DNA of 64,000 bases from Streptomyces sp. NRRL F-4489 (GCF_001509485.1 NZ_LLZI01000112.1:162956-226955), one strand, 5' to 3'; positions 1 to 8,128 are shown, numbered from the stretch's first letter. Numbers and translations are program-made. The notes: generated by a model from the sequence alone, not told the origin.

Positions 1-117
1 CGCGGCGCCGCCCGCGCCGCCGGGTATCAGCAGCAACAGCGGTCCCTGGCCGCGTACTTCGTAGTGCAGGGTCGCGCCGGGCACCGTCAGACGGCCGGTG
101 GTCACCGTCGTGGTCAT
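1..117 (-). CDS. alpha/beta hydrolase, N-terminal fragment (runs off the left edge)
   Basis: Only the first 39 codons are present, on the minus strand. They begin MTTTVTTGRLTVPGATLHYE and continue with a short hydrophobic strand and GGAGG, the usual N-terminal beta-strand and oxyanion-loop region of alpha/beta hydrolases. The ATG overlaps the stop of the upstream TetR gene (ATGA), so the two are probably translationally coupled in one transcript, and the hydrolase is the likely target of that regulator. The catalytic triad lies outside the window, so the substrate cannot be judged. Confidence 0.6.
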   Translation of the reverse strand, partial: MTTTVTTGRLTVPGATLHYEVRGQGPLLLLIPGGAGGAA

Positions 118-710
118 GAGGGGTCTCCTTCTCGGGATGCGGGCCAGTTCTCCAGGAGGGTGTGCAGGGCGTCGAGCGCGCGCACCCAGGACTCCTCGGG
201 CGGCCGCTCGTGCGCGAATCCGCCCGCGGCCTCCAGGGCGACGAACCCGTGGAACGTGCTGCGCAGCAGCCGCACCGCGTCGGTCAGCTCGGGCTCGGCC
301 AGTCCGTAGCCGCGCAGCAGGCCGTAGGTCAGCTCCACCGCGCGCCGCGGTCCGGGCGCCGCGGCGGCCAGTCCGGGGTCGATGCGGATCCGGATCTGGG
401 TGGCGGTGTAGCGGCCCGGGTGCGCGTGGGCGTACTCCCGCCAGGTGTTGGCGTACGCGACCAGCGCGTCCCTGCCCGCCCGGCCGGCCATCGCCTCGGC
501 GATGCGGAGGGTCTTCTCGTCCGCGGCCAGCAGCGCGATCCGCCCGCGCAGGTCCTCAAGCCCGCGGACGTGCGAGTAGAGGCTCGCGTCCTTCACCCCC
601 AGCCGCCGCGCGACCTGAGACATCGTCACCTGGTCGAGCCCGGCCTCGTCCGCCAGCTCGGCCGCCGCAACCGTCACCCGCTCCGCCGTCAAACCGGCCC
701 GCGCAGCCAT
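114..710 (-). CDS. TetR/AcrR-family regulator
   Basis: A 198-residue protein with an N-terminal TetR helix-turn-helix at roughly residues 10-55 (motif VARRLGVKDASLYSHVRG). The C-terminal half carries the TYGLLRGYGL and FHGFVALEAAGGF pattern of TetR proteins with a WHG-type ligand domain. It probably represses itself and the coupled downstream hydrolase. Two identical 13-bp palindromes sit just upstream of its start and are the obvious operator candidates. The ligand is unknown. Confidence 0.85.
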   Translation of the reverse strand: MAARAGLTAERVTVAAAELADEAGLDQVTMSQVARRLGVKDASLYSHVRGLEDLRGRIALLAADEKTLRIAEAMAGRAGRDALVAYANTWREYAHAHPGRYTATQIRIRIDPGLAAAAPGPRRAVELTYGLLRGYGLAEPELTDAVRLLRSTFHGFVALEAAGGFAHERPPEESWVRALDALHTLLENWPASREGDPS

Positions 711-741
711 GCACCCTCCTGGGAGATCCGGACGTTCTTAC

Positions 742-774
742 CTAGGGCCCCTAGTTTTAACCTAGGGCCCCTAG
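742..774. promoter_or_regulatory. tandem palindromic operator of the TetR gene
   Basis: The 13-mer CTAGGGCCCCTAG, a palindrome around a central base, occurs at 742-754 and again at 762-774. The 20-bp centre-to-centre spacing is about two helical turns, so two dimers could bind on one face. The second copy extends almost perfectly to TAACCTAGGG/CCCTAGGTAA. It lies about 30 bp upstream of the TetR start codon and upstream of the divergent ketoacyl synthase. The operator role is inferred. Confidence 0.65.
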
Positions 775-959
775 GTAAGCAAGCGCGGGGGTGGCCTGAT
801 AAGGCACGTACCCCCGTCGCCCATTTATCGACTCCCCACAACACACACCGCATCGGATCGGTTGACGCCAGCCCTGACCCGCGAGGTGATCGCTGACATC
901 ATCCAGGAAGGATCAAGAAGCCCTTTGTGGTGACCCCACAGGTATGCGAAGGAGACGGG

Positions 960-2174
960 ATGGCGGAGAACGGTGCGGTGCTGGTGACCGGGGCCGGGGC
1001 GATGACCCCGCTCGGCGATGACGCGGCGGCCACGTGGTCGGCGCTGCTGGCCGGCAAGTCGGGTGTGCGCGCCCTGGCGGAGGAGTGGGCCGGCGGGCTG
1101 CCGGTGCATGTCGCGGCCCCGCTGGCCGGGGATCCGGCCGCCGGCCTGCCGCGTGCCGAGGCGCGCAAGCTGGACCGGGTGGAGCAGATCGCTCTGGCCG
1201 CCTCCCGGGAGGCGTGGCAGGACGCCGGTGCGCCCGAGGTGGACCCGGTACGGTTCGCCGTCGTCATAGGCACCGGCATCGGCGGGATACTCACCACGCT
1301 CGGCCAGGACGACGTGTTCGAGGCGTCGGGGGCCCGGCGGCTCTCGCCGTTCGCGGTCCCGATGCTGATGGCCAACGGCCCGGCGGCATGGGTGAGTATG
1401 GACCTGGGGGCGAAGGGCGGCGCGCGGACGCCGGTGAGCGCCTGCGCCTCGGGCGCCGAGGCCCTGGCGATGACCCTGGACCTGCTGCGCGCCGGGCGGG
1501 TGGACGTGGTGGTGGCCGGCGGGGTGGAGGCGAGTCTGCACCCGTTCACCCTGGCCGCGTTCGCCCAGATGAAGGCGCTCTCACCGCGGTCGGAGGATCC
1601 CGAGGCGGTGTCCCGGCCCTTCGACGTTGCCCGCAGCGGCTTCGTGATGGGTGAGGGCGGCTGCGTCCTGGTGCTGGAGCGCGCCGAGTTCGCGCGGGCC
1701 CGGGGCGCCCGTGCGTACGGCGCCCTGGCCGGCGCGGGGATCAGCTCCAGCGCCGACCACATCACCGCCTCCGACGTGGACGGCCAGGTGCGCGCCATCG
1801 ACGCGGCGCTGCGGGACGCCGGGCTGGGCCCGCGCGATATCGGCCACGTCCACGCCCACGCCACGTCCACCCCGTCGGGCGACCTGGCCGAGGCGCGGGC
1901 CATCGCGCGTGCCGTGGGCGACCACGCCGCCGTCACCGCGACCAAGTCGATGACCGGCCATCTGCTCGGCGCGTCGGGCGCGGTCGGCGCGCTGGCCGCA
2001 CTGCTGGCCCTCAAGGACGGTGTGGTGCCGGCCGTGCGCAACCTGGACGAGCTGGACCCGGCGATCGACCTGGACGTGGTCCGCGGCGCGAACCGCAACG
2101 GCCGGTGGGGCGCCGCACTGGCCAACTCGTTCGGCTTCGGCGGGCACAACGTCAGCCTGGTGTTCACGGAGTGA
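960..2174 (+). CDS. beta-ketoacyl-ACP synthase II-like (FabF-type condensing enzyme)
   Basis: A 404-residue thiolase-fold condensing enzyme. The complete catalytic set is visible: nucleophile Cys in SACASGAEAL (about residue 160), His in HAHATSTPSGD (about 298), Lys in TKSMTGH (about 327) and the second His in GFGGHNVSL (about 396). It should catalyse decarboxylative condensation of malonyl-ACP with an acyl thioester. I chose the ATG at 960 because GAAGGAGA precedes it; an in-frame GTG lies 33 bp upstream. A TTGACG (862-867) with GGTGAT 17 bp downstream could be its promoter. No acyl carrier protein, ketoreductase or chain-length factor is adjacent, so it is not part of a recognisable polyketide cluster here; its substrate is unknown. 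Confidence 0.9.
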   Translation: MAENGAVLVTGAGAMTPLGDDAAATWSALLAGKSGVRALAEEWAGGLPVHVAAPLAGDPAAGLPRAEARKLDRVEQIALAASREAWQDAGAPEVDPVRFAVVIGTGIGGILTTLGQDDVFEASGARRLSPFAVPMLMANGPAAWVSMDLGAKGGARTPVSACASGAEALAMTLDLLRAGRVDVVVAGGVEASLHPFTLAAFAQMKALSPRSEDPEAVSRPFDVARSGFVMGEGGCVLVLERAEFARARGARAYGALAGAGISSSADHITASDVDGQVRAIDAALRDAGLGPRDIGHVHAHATSTPSGDLAEARAIARAVGDHAAVTATKSMTGHLLGASGAVGALAALLALKDGVVPAVRNLDELDPAIDLDVVRGANRNGRWGAALANSFGFGGHNVSLVFTE

Positions 2175-2260
2175 GGCGGTGGGGGCACGGGTGCGCGGGC
2201 CGGACCGTCGCGCGCACCCGTTCCCTCCAACCCCCCGGCAGATAGCGGCAGTTGGGCGAC

Positions 2261-2968
2261 TCAGGCAGTGACCTGCGGCTCGCCGGGGCTGAGGTAGTGC
2301 ACCGCGATCCCTTCCGCGTGCGGTGCGAGCAGGCCCTCCAGTTCGTGCGCCGCGGCCTTGAGGAGGTCGGCGTCGCGGGTGGCGTCGACGGTCTCCAGGA
2401 GGAACGCCACCTTGGTGGAGTTCTCGGTGACGCGGGTGCGGTGGGCGTCGCGGTGGTTCCAGTGGCGGGTCAGGACGCCGGTGGTGTCGGCGTAGATGAT
2501 CTCGCCGGGCTTGGGGTGCTCGACGGTGCCGGGCTCACCGAGCGGGGTGAACTCCTCGCCGCCCTCCGCGTAACGGATCTCGACGTCGCCGGTGACGTGG
2601 TCGAGGTCGAAGGCGCCGGCCGGCAGGGCGTGGCGGACCGAGACGGCGTTGTAGGAGTCGACGGCCGGGTTGATGCGCGGCAGTGTGCCCTTCTTGGCCA
2701 TGCGGCGGCCGAGGGCGTCGACGCTGGGGCGGACGCGGCGGGGGTTGGTGCCGAAGGAGCGGTAGGCGGTGTGCCAGGCGGCGATGCGCGGGTCGTTCTC
2801 GTCGGCGGGCTGCCAACTGCCTTCGGCGAGCCGCCGTTCCAGCTCGTCCAGGGCGGCGGCGGTGGCGGGCCAGGGCTCGCGGCCGCGCAGGCCGGTGGCG
2901 GTGACCAGGGCGATGAGCGCGCCGGGGAAGGCGTCGGCGACGGCGGGGGTGATGCGGAAGGTGGTCAT
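2261..2968 (-). CDS. B3/B4 tRNA-binding-domain protein (stand-alone PheRS-beta-like domain)
   Basis: A 235-residue protein matching the B3/4 domain of the phenylalanyl-tRNA synthetase beta subunit. Family hallmarks are a YRSFGTNPRRVRPSVDAL stretch, NPAVDSYNAVSVRHALPAG in the middle, and an EIIYADTTGVLTRHWNHRD core. In the synthetase this domain hydrolyses mischarged tRNA; free-standing versions are thought to edit aminoacyl-tRNA or act on amino-acid adducts, but their function is poorly known. It lies 68 bp downstream of the EamA exporter on the same strand, and a divergent XRE-cupin regulator follows. This suggests a shared small-molecule or amino-acid export and detoxification unit (inference). 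Confidence 0.8.
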   Translation of the reverse strand: MTTFRITPAVADAFPGALIALVTATGLRGREPWPATAAALDELERRLAEGSWQPADENDPRIAAWHTAYRSFGTNPRRVRPSVDALGRRMAKKGTLPRINPAVDSYNAVSVRHALPAGAFDLDHVTGDVEIRYAEGGEEFTPLGEPGTVEHPKPGEIIYADTTGVLTRHWNHRDAHRTRVTENSTKVAFLLETVDATRDADLLKAAAHELEGLLAPHAEGIAVHYLSPGEPQVTA

Positions 2969-3036
2969 GGACGGGCTCCGGTTGCGGTGTCGGTGCGGGG
3001 GGGGCTTTCTGGGTGGGCGTACGGTCGGTCCCGGTC

Positions 3037-3873
3037 TCAGCTGAGGGCGAGGAGGCTGACGGCGACGGCGGCGCTGCCCAGGCCGAGGAGTTGACCGCGG
3101 TGGATGCGCTCGGCGAGGACGCAGCGGGCGAGCAGTACGGTACCGGCCGGGTAGAGGGCGGTGATCACGGCGACGACGGCGAGGTCGCCGCTGCGGGCGG
3201 CCAGCAGGAAGAGCAGGTTCGCCATCGAGTCCAGGACGCCGGCGGTGGCCGACAGCGCGTAGGCGGGCTTCTCGGTGCCGAGGCGGCGGTACAGCAGCCC
3301 GGCCGCGGCCAGGGTGACGGCGGAGGAGACCGCCCGGCCGGTGATCAGCGGGGCCACGCCGCTGTCGGCGGGCGCCTGGTGCAGGAAGACGAGCTGGAGC
3401 GCGATGGCCGCGCCCGCGCCCAGGGCCAGCAGCAGCGCGGTACGGGACGGGCGCGCGGCCCCGGTGCCGTGTCCGGCGCTGACCAGCACCACCGCGACCA
3501 GCGCCAGCGGCAGCCCGACCAGTCCGGCCAGGCCCAGGTGCTCGCCCTGCACCAGCCCCACCCCGACCGGCAGCATGGCGGACACCAGCGCGGTGATCGG
3601 CGAGAGCACGTTCATCGGGCCCATCGCCAGAGTGCGGTAGAGCAGGGCGAACGCGGCGGCCGAGGCGACACCGGAGGCGGCACCCCAGGTGAGCGCGGAC
3701 TGGCTGAACGAGGCGCCGAGGAACGGCCACAGCAGGAGTTCGACCGCGAGCGACGCCGGGGCGGCGATCAGCACGGTGCGCAGGACATGGGCCTTGCGGG
3801 CGCCGAGGCCGCCGAGGAAGTCGGCGCACCCGTAGGCGAGGGAGCTGCCCAGGGCCAGCAGCAGAGCGATCAC
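3037..3873 (-). CDS. EamA/DMT-superfamily exporter
   Basis: A 278-residue membrane protein with about ten hydrophobic helices and the duplicated EamA layout: an ALGSSLAYGCADFLGG start, an AALLYRTLAMGPMNVLSPIT segment in the first repeat and an ALYPAGTVLLARCVLAERI segment in the second. I chose the GTG at 3873, preceded by AAGGGA; a longer in-frame ATG at 3915 lacks a good ribosome site. It is probably an efflux pump for amino acids or metabolites, controlled by the divergent XRE-cupin gene. Confidence 0.8.
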   Translation of the reverse strand: MIALLLALGSSLAYGCADFLGGLGARKAHVLRTVLIAAPASLAVELLLWPFLGASFSQSALTWGAASGVASAAAFALLYRTLAMGPMNVLSPITALVSAMLPVGVGLVQGEHLGLAGLVGLPLALVAVVLVSAGHGTGAARPSRTALLLALGAGAAIALQLVFLHQAPADSGVAPLITGRAVSSAVTLAAAGLLYRRLGTEKPAYALSATAGVLDSMANLLFLLAARSGDLAVVAVITALYPAGTVLLARCVLAERIHRGQLLGLGSAAVAVSLLALS

Positions 3874-3939
3874 GGTACATCCCTTACTATCGAATGGAAC
3901 GACCGAACGGTACATCGCACCGACCGGGCCGTGTCAACC

Positions 3940-4002
3940 AAACGACCGTGGGGCACTCTCAAACGACCGTGGGTGACCGTGGGCGCCTGTCACACGACCG
4001 TG
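3940..4002. repeat. tandem direct repeats of an ACGACCGTGG motif in a divergent promoter
   Basis: The motif AAACGACCGTGGG occurs at 3940-3952 and 3961-3973 (21-bp period). A truncated copy GTGACCGTGGG lies at 3973-3983 and a further copy ACACGACCGTG at 3992-4002. It lies between the EamA exporter and the XRE-cupin regulator. The spacing of about two to three helical turns fits an operator array for a DNA-binding protein, most plausibly the XRE-cupin product. Further short repeats (GCGAGACGGG) lie at about 4023-4053. Confidence 0.5.
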
Positions 4003-4094
4003 CCTGCCTGGCAAGATCCACCCGCGAGACGGGATTCACGCGCGAGACGGGGTCCACGCGACGAGGCGGGCTCCCCGCACGAGAAGGGAATCGG

Positions 4095-4682
4095 ATGACC
4101 GAGACCGAGGCGGCGCTGCGGACGCTCGCCCACAACGTCCGGGCGGCCCGGACCCGCGCGGGCCTGTCGCTGGACGAGCTCGGCCGGCGCGCCCAGGTCA
4201 GCAAGGGCGCCCTGGTCGCGCTGGAGAAAGCCCAGGGCAACCCGAACTTCGCCACCCTGGTCCGGCTCGCCGACACCCTCGGTGTCTCGGTCTCCGCCCT
4301 GACGGAGGGCAAGGCCGAGGCGCGCGTCCGGGTCGTGTCCGCCGACGCCCAGCAGCCCTTGTGGACGGGCGCGCGGGGCAGCGCGGCCCGGCTCATGCTG
4401 ACGACCCCGGGGCCGGCCCCGGTCGAGGTCTGGCGCTGGGAGCTGCGGCCGGGCGAGGAGTACCCCAGCCACCCCCACCAGGCCGGGGTCGTGGAGACCG
4501 TCAGCGTCACCTCCGGCCGGATGACGCTGGTCGTGGACGGCACCGAGCACGCCGTCGAGGCCGGGCAGACCGCGGCCTTCGACGGCGACGCCCCGCACAC
4601 CTACCGGGGCGCGGGCACGGAAACGTGCCACCTGATCATGACCGTCCACCTCCCGCCCGGCGGCGGTGGCCCGGCGGCCTGA
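4095..4682 (+). CDS. XRE-family regulator with C-terminal cupin domain
   Basis: A 195-residue protein. Residues about 10-65 form a Cro/CI-type helix-turn-helix (RTRAGLSLDELGRRAQVSKG, then ALEKAQGNPNFATLVRLADT). Residues about 110-185 form a cupin barrel with histidines in YPSHPHQAGVVETVSV and GDAPHTYRG. Such proteins sense a small molecule through the cupin and control an adjacent transport or metabolic gene. Start ATG 4095 follows GAGAAGGGA. The divergent exporter and B3/4 gene are the probable targets. Confidence 0.88.
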   Translation: MTETEAALRTLAHNVRAARTRAGLSLDELGRRAQVSKGALVALEKAQGNPNFATLVRLADTLGVSVSALTEGKAEARVRVVSADAQQPLWTGARGSAARLMLTTPGPAPVEVWRWELRPGEEYPSHPHQAGVVETVSVTSGRMTLVVDGTEHAVEAGQTAAFDGDAPHTYRGAGTETCHLIMTVHLPPGGGGPAA

Positions 4683-4688
4683 TACGGC

Positions 4689-4705
4689 CCGCCGCCGGGC
4701 GGCGG
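4689..4705. terminator. short GC hairpin between convergent genes
   Basis: CCGCCG and CGGCGG pair around a 5-nt loop immediately after the XRE-cupin stop, facing the 3' end of the hbpS-like gene. The stem is short, so it is only a possible bidirectional terminator. Confidence 0.35.
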
Positions 4706-4745
4706 ATTCAGCATGGGCCGGTGGCGGTCCAGCCGTTGGCCGTTC

Positions 4746-5306
4746 TCAGCCGTTGAGGGACGCGACGCCGGCCTGGGCGAACTGCTCGTCCAGGTCGCCG
4801 CTGGGCGCGCCCGCGACGCCGATGCCCGCGATCGGCGCGCCCTTGGCCTGGACGGGGGCGCCGCCCGCGAGGAACAGCGTGCCCGGGATGTCCTTCAGCG
4901 TGGGTGCCTGCTCCAGGCGCTTGACCAGCGCGGAGGTCGGCGCGTTCCAGGACACCGCGGTGAACGCCTTGGCCTCGGCCGCCCGGTACGACTGCGGCCC
5001 GGCGCCGTCGCCGCGCAGGGTGGCGACGGTGTTGCCGTTGCGGTCCACCACGGCCACCGACACATGCTGACCGGCCTTCTCGGCGGCGTCGAGCGCGGCC
5101 CGCGCCGCCTTGCCCGCCGCGGCGATCGACAGGTGGTCGGTGGTGACGGTGCCGGTGGCGGGCGCCTGGCTCGCCGGGGCGGCGGAGGCGGCACGGGCGC
5201 CGGTGCCGGGGGCCGCGACCGCGAGGGCTCCGGCGGCGCTCACCCCCACCGCGGCGAGCACGGCCGCGCCGGTGAGGATCCGGGTACGCCTGAACGGCAT
5301 CTGCAT
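4746..5306 (-). CDS. hbpS: HbpS/GlcG-like secreted haem-binding protein
   Basis: A 186-residue protein with an N-terminal signal sequence (RRTRILTGAAVLAAVGV, then an Ala-rich cleavage region near residues 30-45) and a GlcG/HbpS domain from about residue 50. Family motifs seen are VSVAVVDRNGNTVATLRGDG, KAFTAVSWNAPT and GTLFLAGGAPV. HbpS of Streptomyces reticuli is an extracellular haem-binding octamer that modulates the sensor kinase SenS. Divergence from a matching kinase/regulator pair at 5447-7617 supports that assignment strongly. Start ATG 5306 is preceded by AGGAG; a second ATG at 5300 is possible. Confidence 0.85.
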   Translation of the reverse strand: MQMPFRRTRILTGAAVLAAVGVSAAGALAVAAPGTGARAASAAPASQAPATGTVTTDHLSIAAAGKAARAALDAAEKAGQHVSVAVVDRNGNTVATLRGDGAGPQSYRAAEAKAFTAVSWNAPTSALVKRLEQAPTLKDIPGTLFLAGGAPVQAKGAPIAGIGVAGAPSGDLDEQFAQAGVASLNG

Positions 5307-5446
5307 GGGTCTGCTCCTGTTCGTCGGTCCGGGACCGGGGGCCCGGCGCCGCGGCGGGCGGCCACGGCCCGTCCATCGTCGGCGGCCGCCGAGGGGGCCG
5401 CGTTCGCCGGAGCGGATGCCGTCGCGGAGCATGATGGAGGACGCCG

Positions 5447-6943
5447 ATGTCCACCGATCGGATGACGGACGCGGTCCGTGAGCCGGGTTACGAATCAGGG
5501 ATGGATGCCGAATCAGGGATGGATACCGGGCCAGGGATGCATGCCGGAGCGGGGAGGAACGTGCAGCACCCGAGCCGCGGCTCCGCGGCGTCCCCGCCCG
5601 GCGCATGCGCGACGGCACCCGGACCGGCCCCGGAAGCCGCCGCCGTGACCTCCTCCGGCCGCCGCCTGGAGGCCGTGATCTCGGCGTCCTTCGTACTCCT
5701 CCTGATCGCCGCCATGGCCCGCTTCCTCACCCGGCACTCCGGCGCCCCCAACACCTGGTGGGTGATCGCGCTGACCACCGTCCTGGCCGTGGCGTACGCG
5801 GCCCGGCCCGCCGCCGGCGGAGGCGTACCGGTGCGCTGGCAGCGGGTGTGGTTCGGGGCGTTCATCGCCGGCTGGGTGGCGCTGGTGCTCCAGGCCCCGA
5901 GCTTCGCCTGGAGCGCCGTGGCCATCCTCTACACCGCGCTCCAACTCCTCCCGGAACGCGCGGCGTTGGCGCTGAGCGCCCTGCTGGCCGTCCTGGTCGT
6001 GGTCGCCCAGGTGCGCATCGACGGTCCGGATCCGCTGCTGATCGTGGTGCCGCCGGTGGTCACCGGCCTGGCCGCGGCGGTCTTCGTCCATATGCGGCGG
6101 CAGTCCGCGCGGCAGCGCACGCTCATCGACGACCTGGTCCGCACCCGGCGCGGCCTGGCGTCCAGCGAACGGCGGGCCGGGGTGCTGGCCGAGCGCGAGC
6201 GGCTGTCGCGGGAGATCCACGACACCCTCGCCCAGGCACTCTCCAGCCAGCGGATGCTGCTCCAGGCCGCCGACCGGCTCTGGGACGAGGACCCGGCGGC
6301 GGCCCGCCGGCACATCGCCACCGCCTCGGACATCGCCGAGCGCAATCTCGTCGAGGCCCGGCGGTTCGTCCACGACCTGGCGCCCGCCGACCTCTCCGCC
6401 GGGGCCGGGCTGCCGGACGCGCTACGGGCCCTCGCCCGCCGCGAGACCGCCGCCGGAACGACCACCGGATCGGCCACCGGCAACGACATCGACACCCGCA
6501 ACGACATCGGCGACGGCGACCGCGATACGGGCGGCACAGGCGCCACGGCGCCCCCCGGACCGACGACCGTGACGTTCCGTACGGACGGCGAGCCGGTCCC
6601 GCTCCCGCCGGCCGTCGCGGCGGCCCTGCTGCGGGTGGCGCAGGGCGCCGTCGCCAACGTCCGCGAGCACGCCCGTGCCACCGCCGCCGTCCTCACCCTC
6701 AGCTATCTGGACGAGGACGTGGTCCTGGACATCGCCGACAACGGCCGCGGCTTCACCCCGCCGCCCGGCGACGCGTCCGGCGCCCTCCCCCACCGCGGCC
6801 ACGGCCTGCCGGCGATGGAAGCCCGGATGCGGCAGCTGGACGGCACCCTGACCGTCGAATCGCGCCCCGGGGAGGGCACGGTCGTCTCGGCGGCGGTCCC
6901 GCTCCGGACGACCGGCCCGGCCACCGCCCAGGACGAGGAGTGA
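5447..6943 (+). CDS. senS: SenS-like membrane sensor histidine kinase
   Basis: A 498-residue kinase as called. After a variable N-terminus, five or six membrane helices span about residues 70-215. These are followed by a HisKA_3 dimerisation domain with the phospho-acceptor His in EIHDTLAQ (about residue 256) and an HATPase domain with DIADNGRGF (about 430). This matches the NarL-family SenS that senses redox/haem through HbpS. Two oddities stand out. The first ~35 codons contain tandem copies of an ESGMDA/TGPGMHA unit, so the true start may be later (for example GTG at about 5645). About 30 Gly/Asp/Thr-rich residues are inserted between the dimerisation and ATPase domains. It overlaps or abuts senR. 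Confidence 0.85.
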   Translation: MSTDRMTDAVREPGYESGMDAESGMDTGPGMHAGAGRNVQHPSRGSAASPPGACATAPGPAPEAAAVTSSGRRLEAVISASFVLLLIAAMARFLTRHSGAPNTWWVIALTTVLAVAYAARPAAGGGVPVRWQRVWFGAFIAGWVALVLQAPSFAWSAVAILYTALQLLPERAALALSALLAVLVVVAQVRIDGPDPLLIVVPPVVTGLAAAVFVHMRRQSARQRTLIDDLVRTRRGLASSERRAGVLAERERLSREIHDTLAQALSSQRMLLQAADRLWDEDPAAARRHIATASDIAERNLVEARRFVHDLAPADLSAGAGLPDALRALARRETAAGTTTGSATGNDIDTRNDIGDGDRDTGGTGATAPPGPTTVTFRTDGEPVPLPPAVAAALLRVAQGAVANVREHARATAAVLTLSYLDEDVVLDIADNGRGFTPPPGDASGALPHRGHGLPAMEARMRQLDGTLTVESRPGEGTVVSAAVPLRTTGPATAQDEE

Positions 6944-6948
6944 ACCCC

Positions 6949-7617
6949 GTGCCCCCTGCCCCGCACTCCCCCGGGCCCCGGGCTGCCGGCGGCCGCCGGG
7001 TGCGCCTGCTGCTGTGCGACGACCACGCGGTGGTCCGGGCCGGTCTGCTGGCGCTGCTGTCCGCCGAACCCGGCATCGAGGTCGTCGGCGAGGCGGCCAC
7101 CGGCGAGGAAGCCCTGGCCGTCGCCGCCAAGGAGCGGCCCGACGTGGTGCTGATGGACCTCAGCCTCGGCGCCGGCATGGACGGTATCGAGGCCACCCGC
7201 CGCCTGCTCGCCGAGGTCCCGGGCACCCGCGTCCTGGTCCTCACCACCTACGACACCGACGCCGACGTCACCCGGGCCATCCACGTCGGCGCCACCGGCT
7301 ACCTCCTCAAGGCCGAGCGGCCCGAGGAACTGTTCGCCGCGATCCACGCCACGGCCGAGGGCCGGGCGGCGCTGTCCGCGCCCGCGGCCGGCCGGGTCAT
7401 GGCCCGCGTCCGCGCCCCGCGGGCCGCGCTCACCGACCGCCAGCTGGACATCCTCCGCCAGCTCGCCCGGGGCCTGGGCAACCGCGAGATCGCCCGTACC
7501 CTCTTCATCAGCGAGGCCACCGTCAAAACCCACCTGGTCCGGATCTACACCAAACTCGGCGTCGACACCCGCGCCGGCGCCGTGGCGGCCGCCAAGGAAC
7601 AGCGCTTGATTCCCTGA
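6949..7617 (+). CDS. senR: SenR-like NarL-family response regulator
   Basis: A 222-residue regulator. The receiver domain has acidic pocket LLLCDDHAVV, phospho-acceptor Asp in VVLMDLSLG, and the switch Thr and Lys in LVLTTYD and GYLLKAE. A LuxR-type helix-turn-helix follows (LTDRQLDILRQLARGLGNRE, ISEATVKTHLVRIYTKLG). I chose GTG 6949 because GAGGAG lies 8 nt before it; the GTG at 6940 overlapping the senS stop is an alternative. It should control hbpS, its own operon and redox-defence genes when phosphorylated by SenS. Confidence 0.9.
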   Translation: MPPAPHSPGPRAAGGRRVRLLLCDDHAVVRAGLLALLSAEPGIEVVGEAATGEEALAVAAKERPDVVLMDLSLGAGMDGIEATRRLLAEVPGTRVLVLTTYDTDADVTRAIHVGATGYLLKAERPEELFAAIHATAEGRAALSAPAAGRVMARVRAPRAALTDRQLDILRQLARGLGNREIARTLFISEATVKTHLVRIYTKLGVDTRAGAVAAAKEQRLIP

Positions 7618-7662
7618 ACCTCGGGGCCCCTGACCCCACGGAGGAGGGCGTCTCCCGGCTCT

Positions 7663-7680
7663 GTACCTACTAGTATGTAC
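7663..7680. promoter_or_regulatory. near-perfect palindrome upstream of the tautomerase gene
   Basis: GTACCTACTAGTATGTAC is an 18-bp inverted repeat with one mismatched pair. It lies about 53 bp before the tautomerase start. Its shape is typical of TetR- or PadR-type operators, but no such gene is adjacent, so the regulator must be encoded elsewhere (inference). Confidence 0.5.
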
Positions 7681-7732
7681 GGAACCAGCATCAACAACAG
7701 GTCAGACCCCGGCCCAGGAGAGGACCCCTCCC

Positions 7733-8128
7733 ATGCCCTTCGTCCGCATCGACGCACTGCGAGCCGACCCGGCCCGGCTGGACGCGCTCAGCCGGGCCGT
7801 GCACGACGCCCTGACCGAGACGCTCGGCATCCCGCCCGAGGACCGCTTCCAGGTCCTGGTCGGCCACGACGGCGTCACCAGCACCCTGCGGCACGGGAAC
7901 TACCTGGGCATCCAGCGCGACGACGGGATCGTCTACATCGCGATCACCCTGCGCGCCGGACGCACACCCGACCAGAAGCGGGCGCTGTACCGGCGGATCG
8001 CCGAACTGGCCGAGGAGTACGCGGGCACCGAACCGCGCAATGTCTTCGTCACCCTGACCGAGAACGCGTCGGTCGACTGGTCACTGGGCAACGGCCTCGC
8101 CCAGTACGCCCTGCCGGACCCGGACTGA
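7733..8128 (+). CDS. tautomerase-superfamily protein (Pro-1 type)
   Basis: A 131-residue protein starting MPFVRIDALRADPARLDALS. Removal of Met would leave the catalytic N-terminal Pro-1 of the 4-oxalocrotonate tautomerase / malonate semialdehyde decarboxylase superfamily. The double-length size, an RPGR-like GRTPDQKR region and ENASVDWSLGNG near the end fit the MSAD-like branch. The start follows CAGGAGAGG. The substrate is unknown, and no catabolic genes flank it. Confidence 0.82.
   Translation: MPFVRIDALRADPARLDALSRAVHDALTETLGIPPEDRFQVLVGHDGVTSTLRHGNYLGIQRDDGIVYIAITLRAGRTPDQKRALYRRIAELAEEYAGTEPRNVFVTLTENASVDWSLGNGLAQYALPDPD

Noticed and set aside
98..896. Long open frames on the plus strand opposite the TetR gene
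   Set aside because: They are antisense frames of GC-rich DNA, rich in Arg/Pro/Gly, without ribosome sites or recognisable domains; the same applies to many antisense and off-frame stretches elsewhere.
960..2174. Start of a type II polyketide cluster
   Set aside because: The condensing enzyme is complete, but no chain-length factor, ACP, ketoreductase or cyclase follows.
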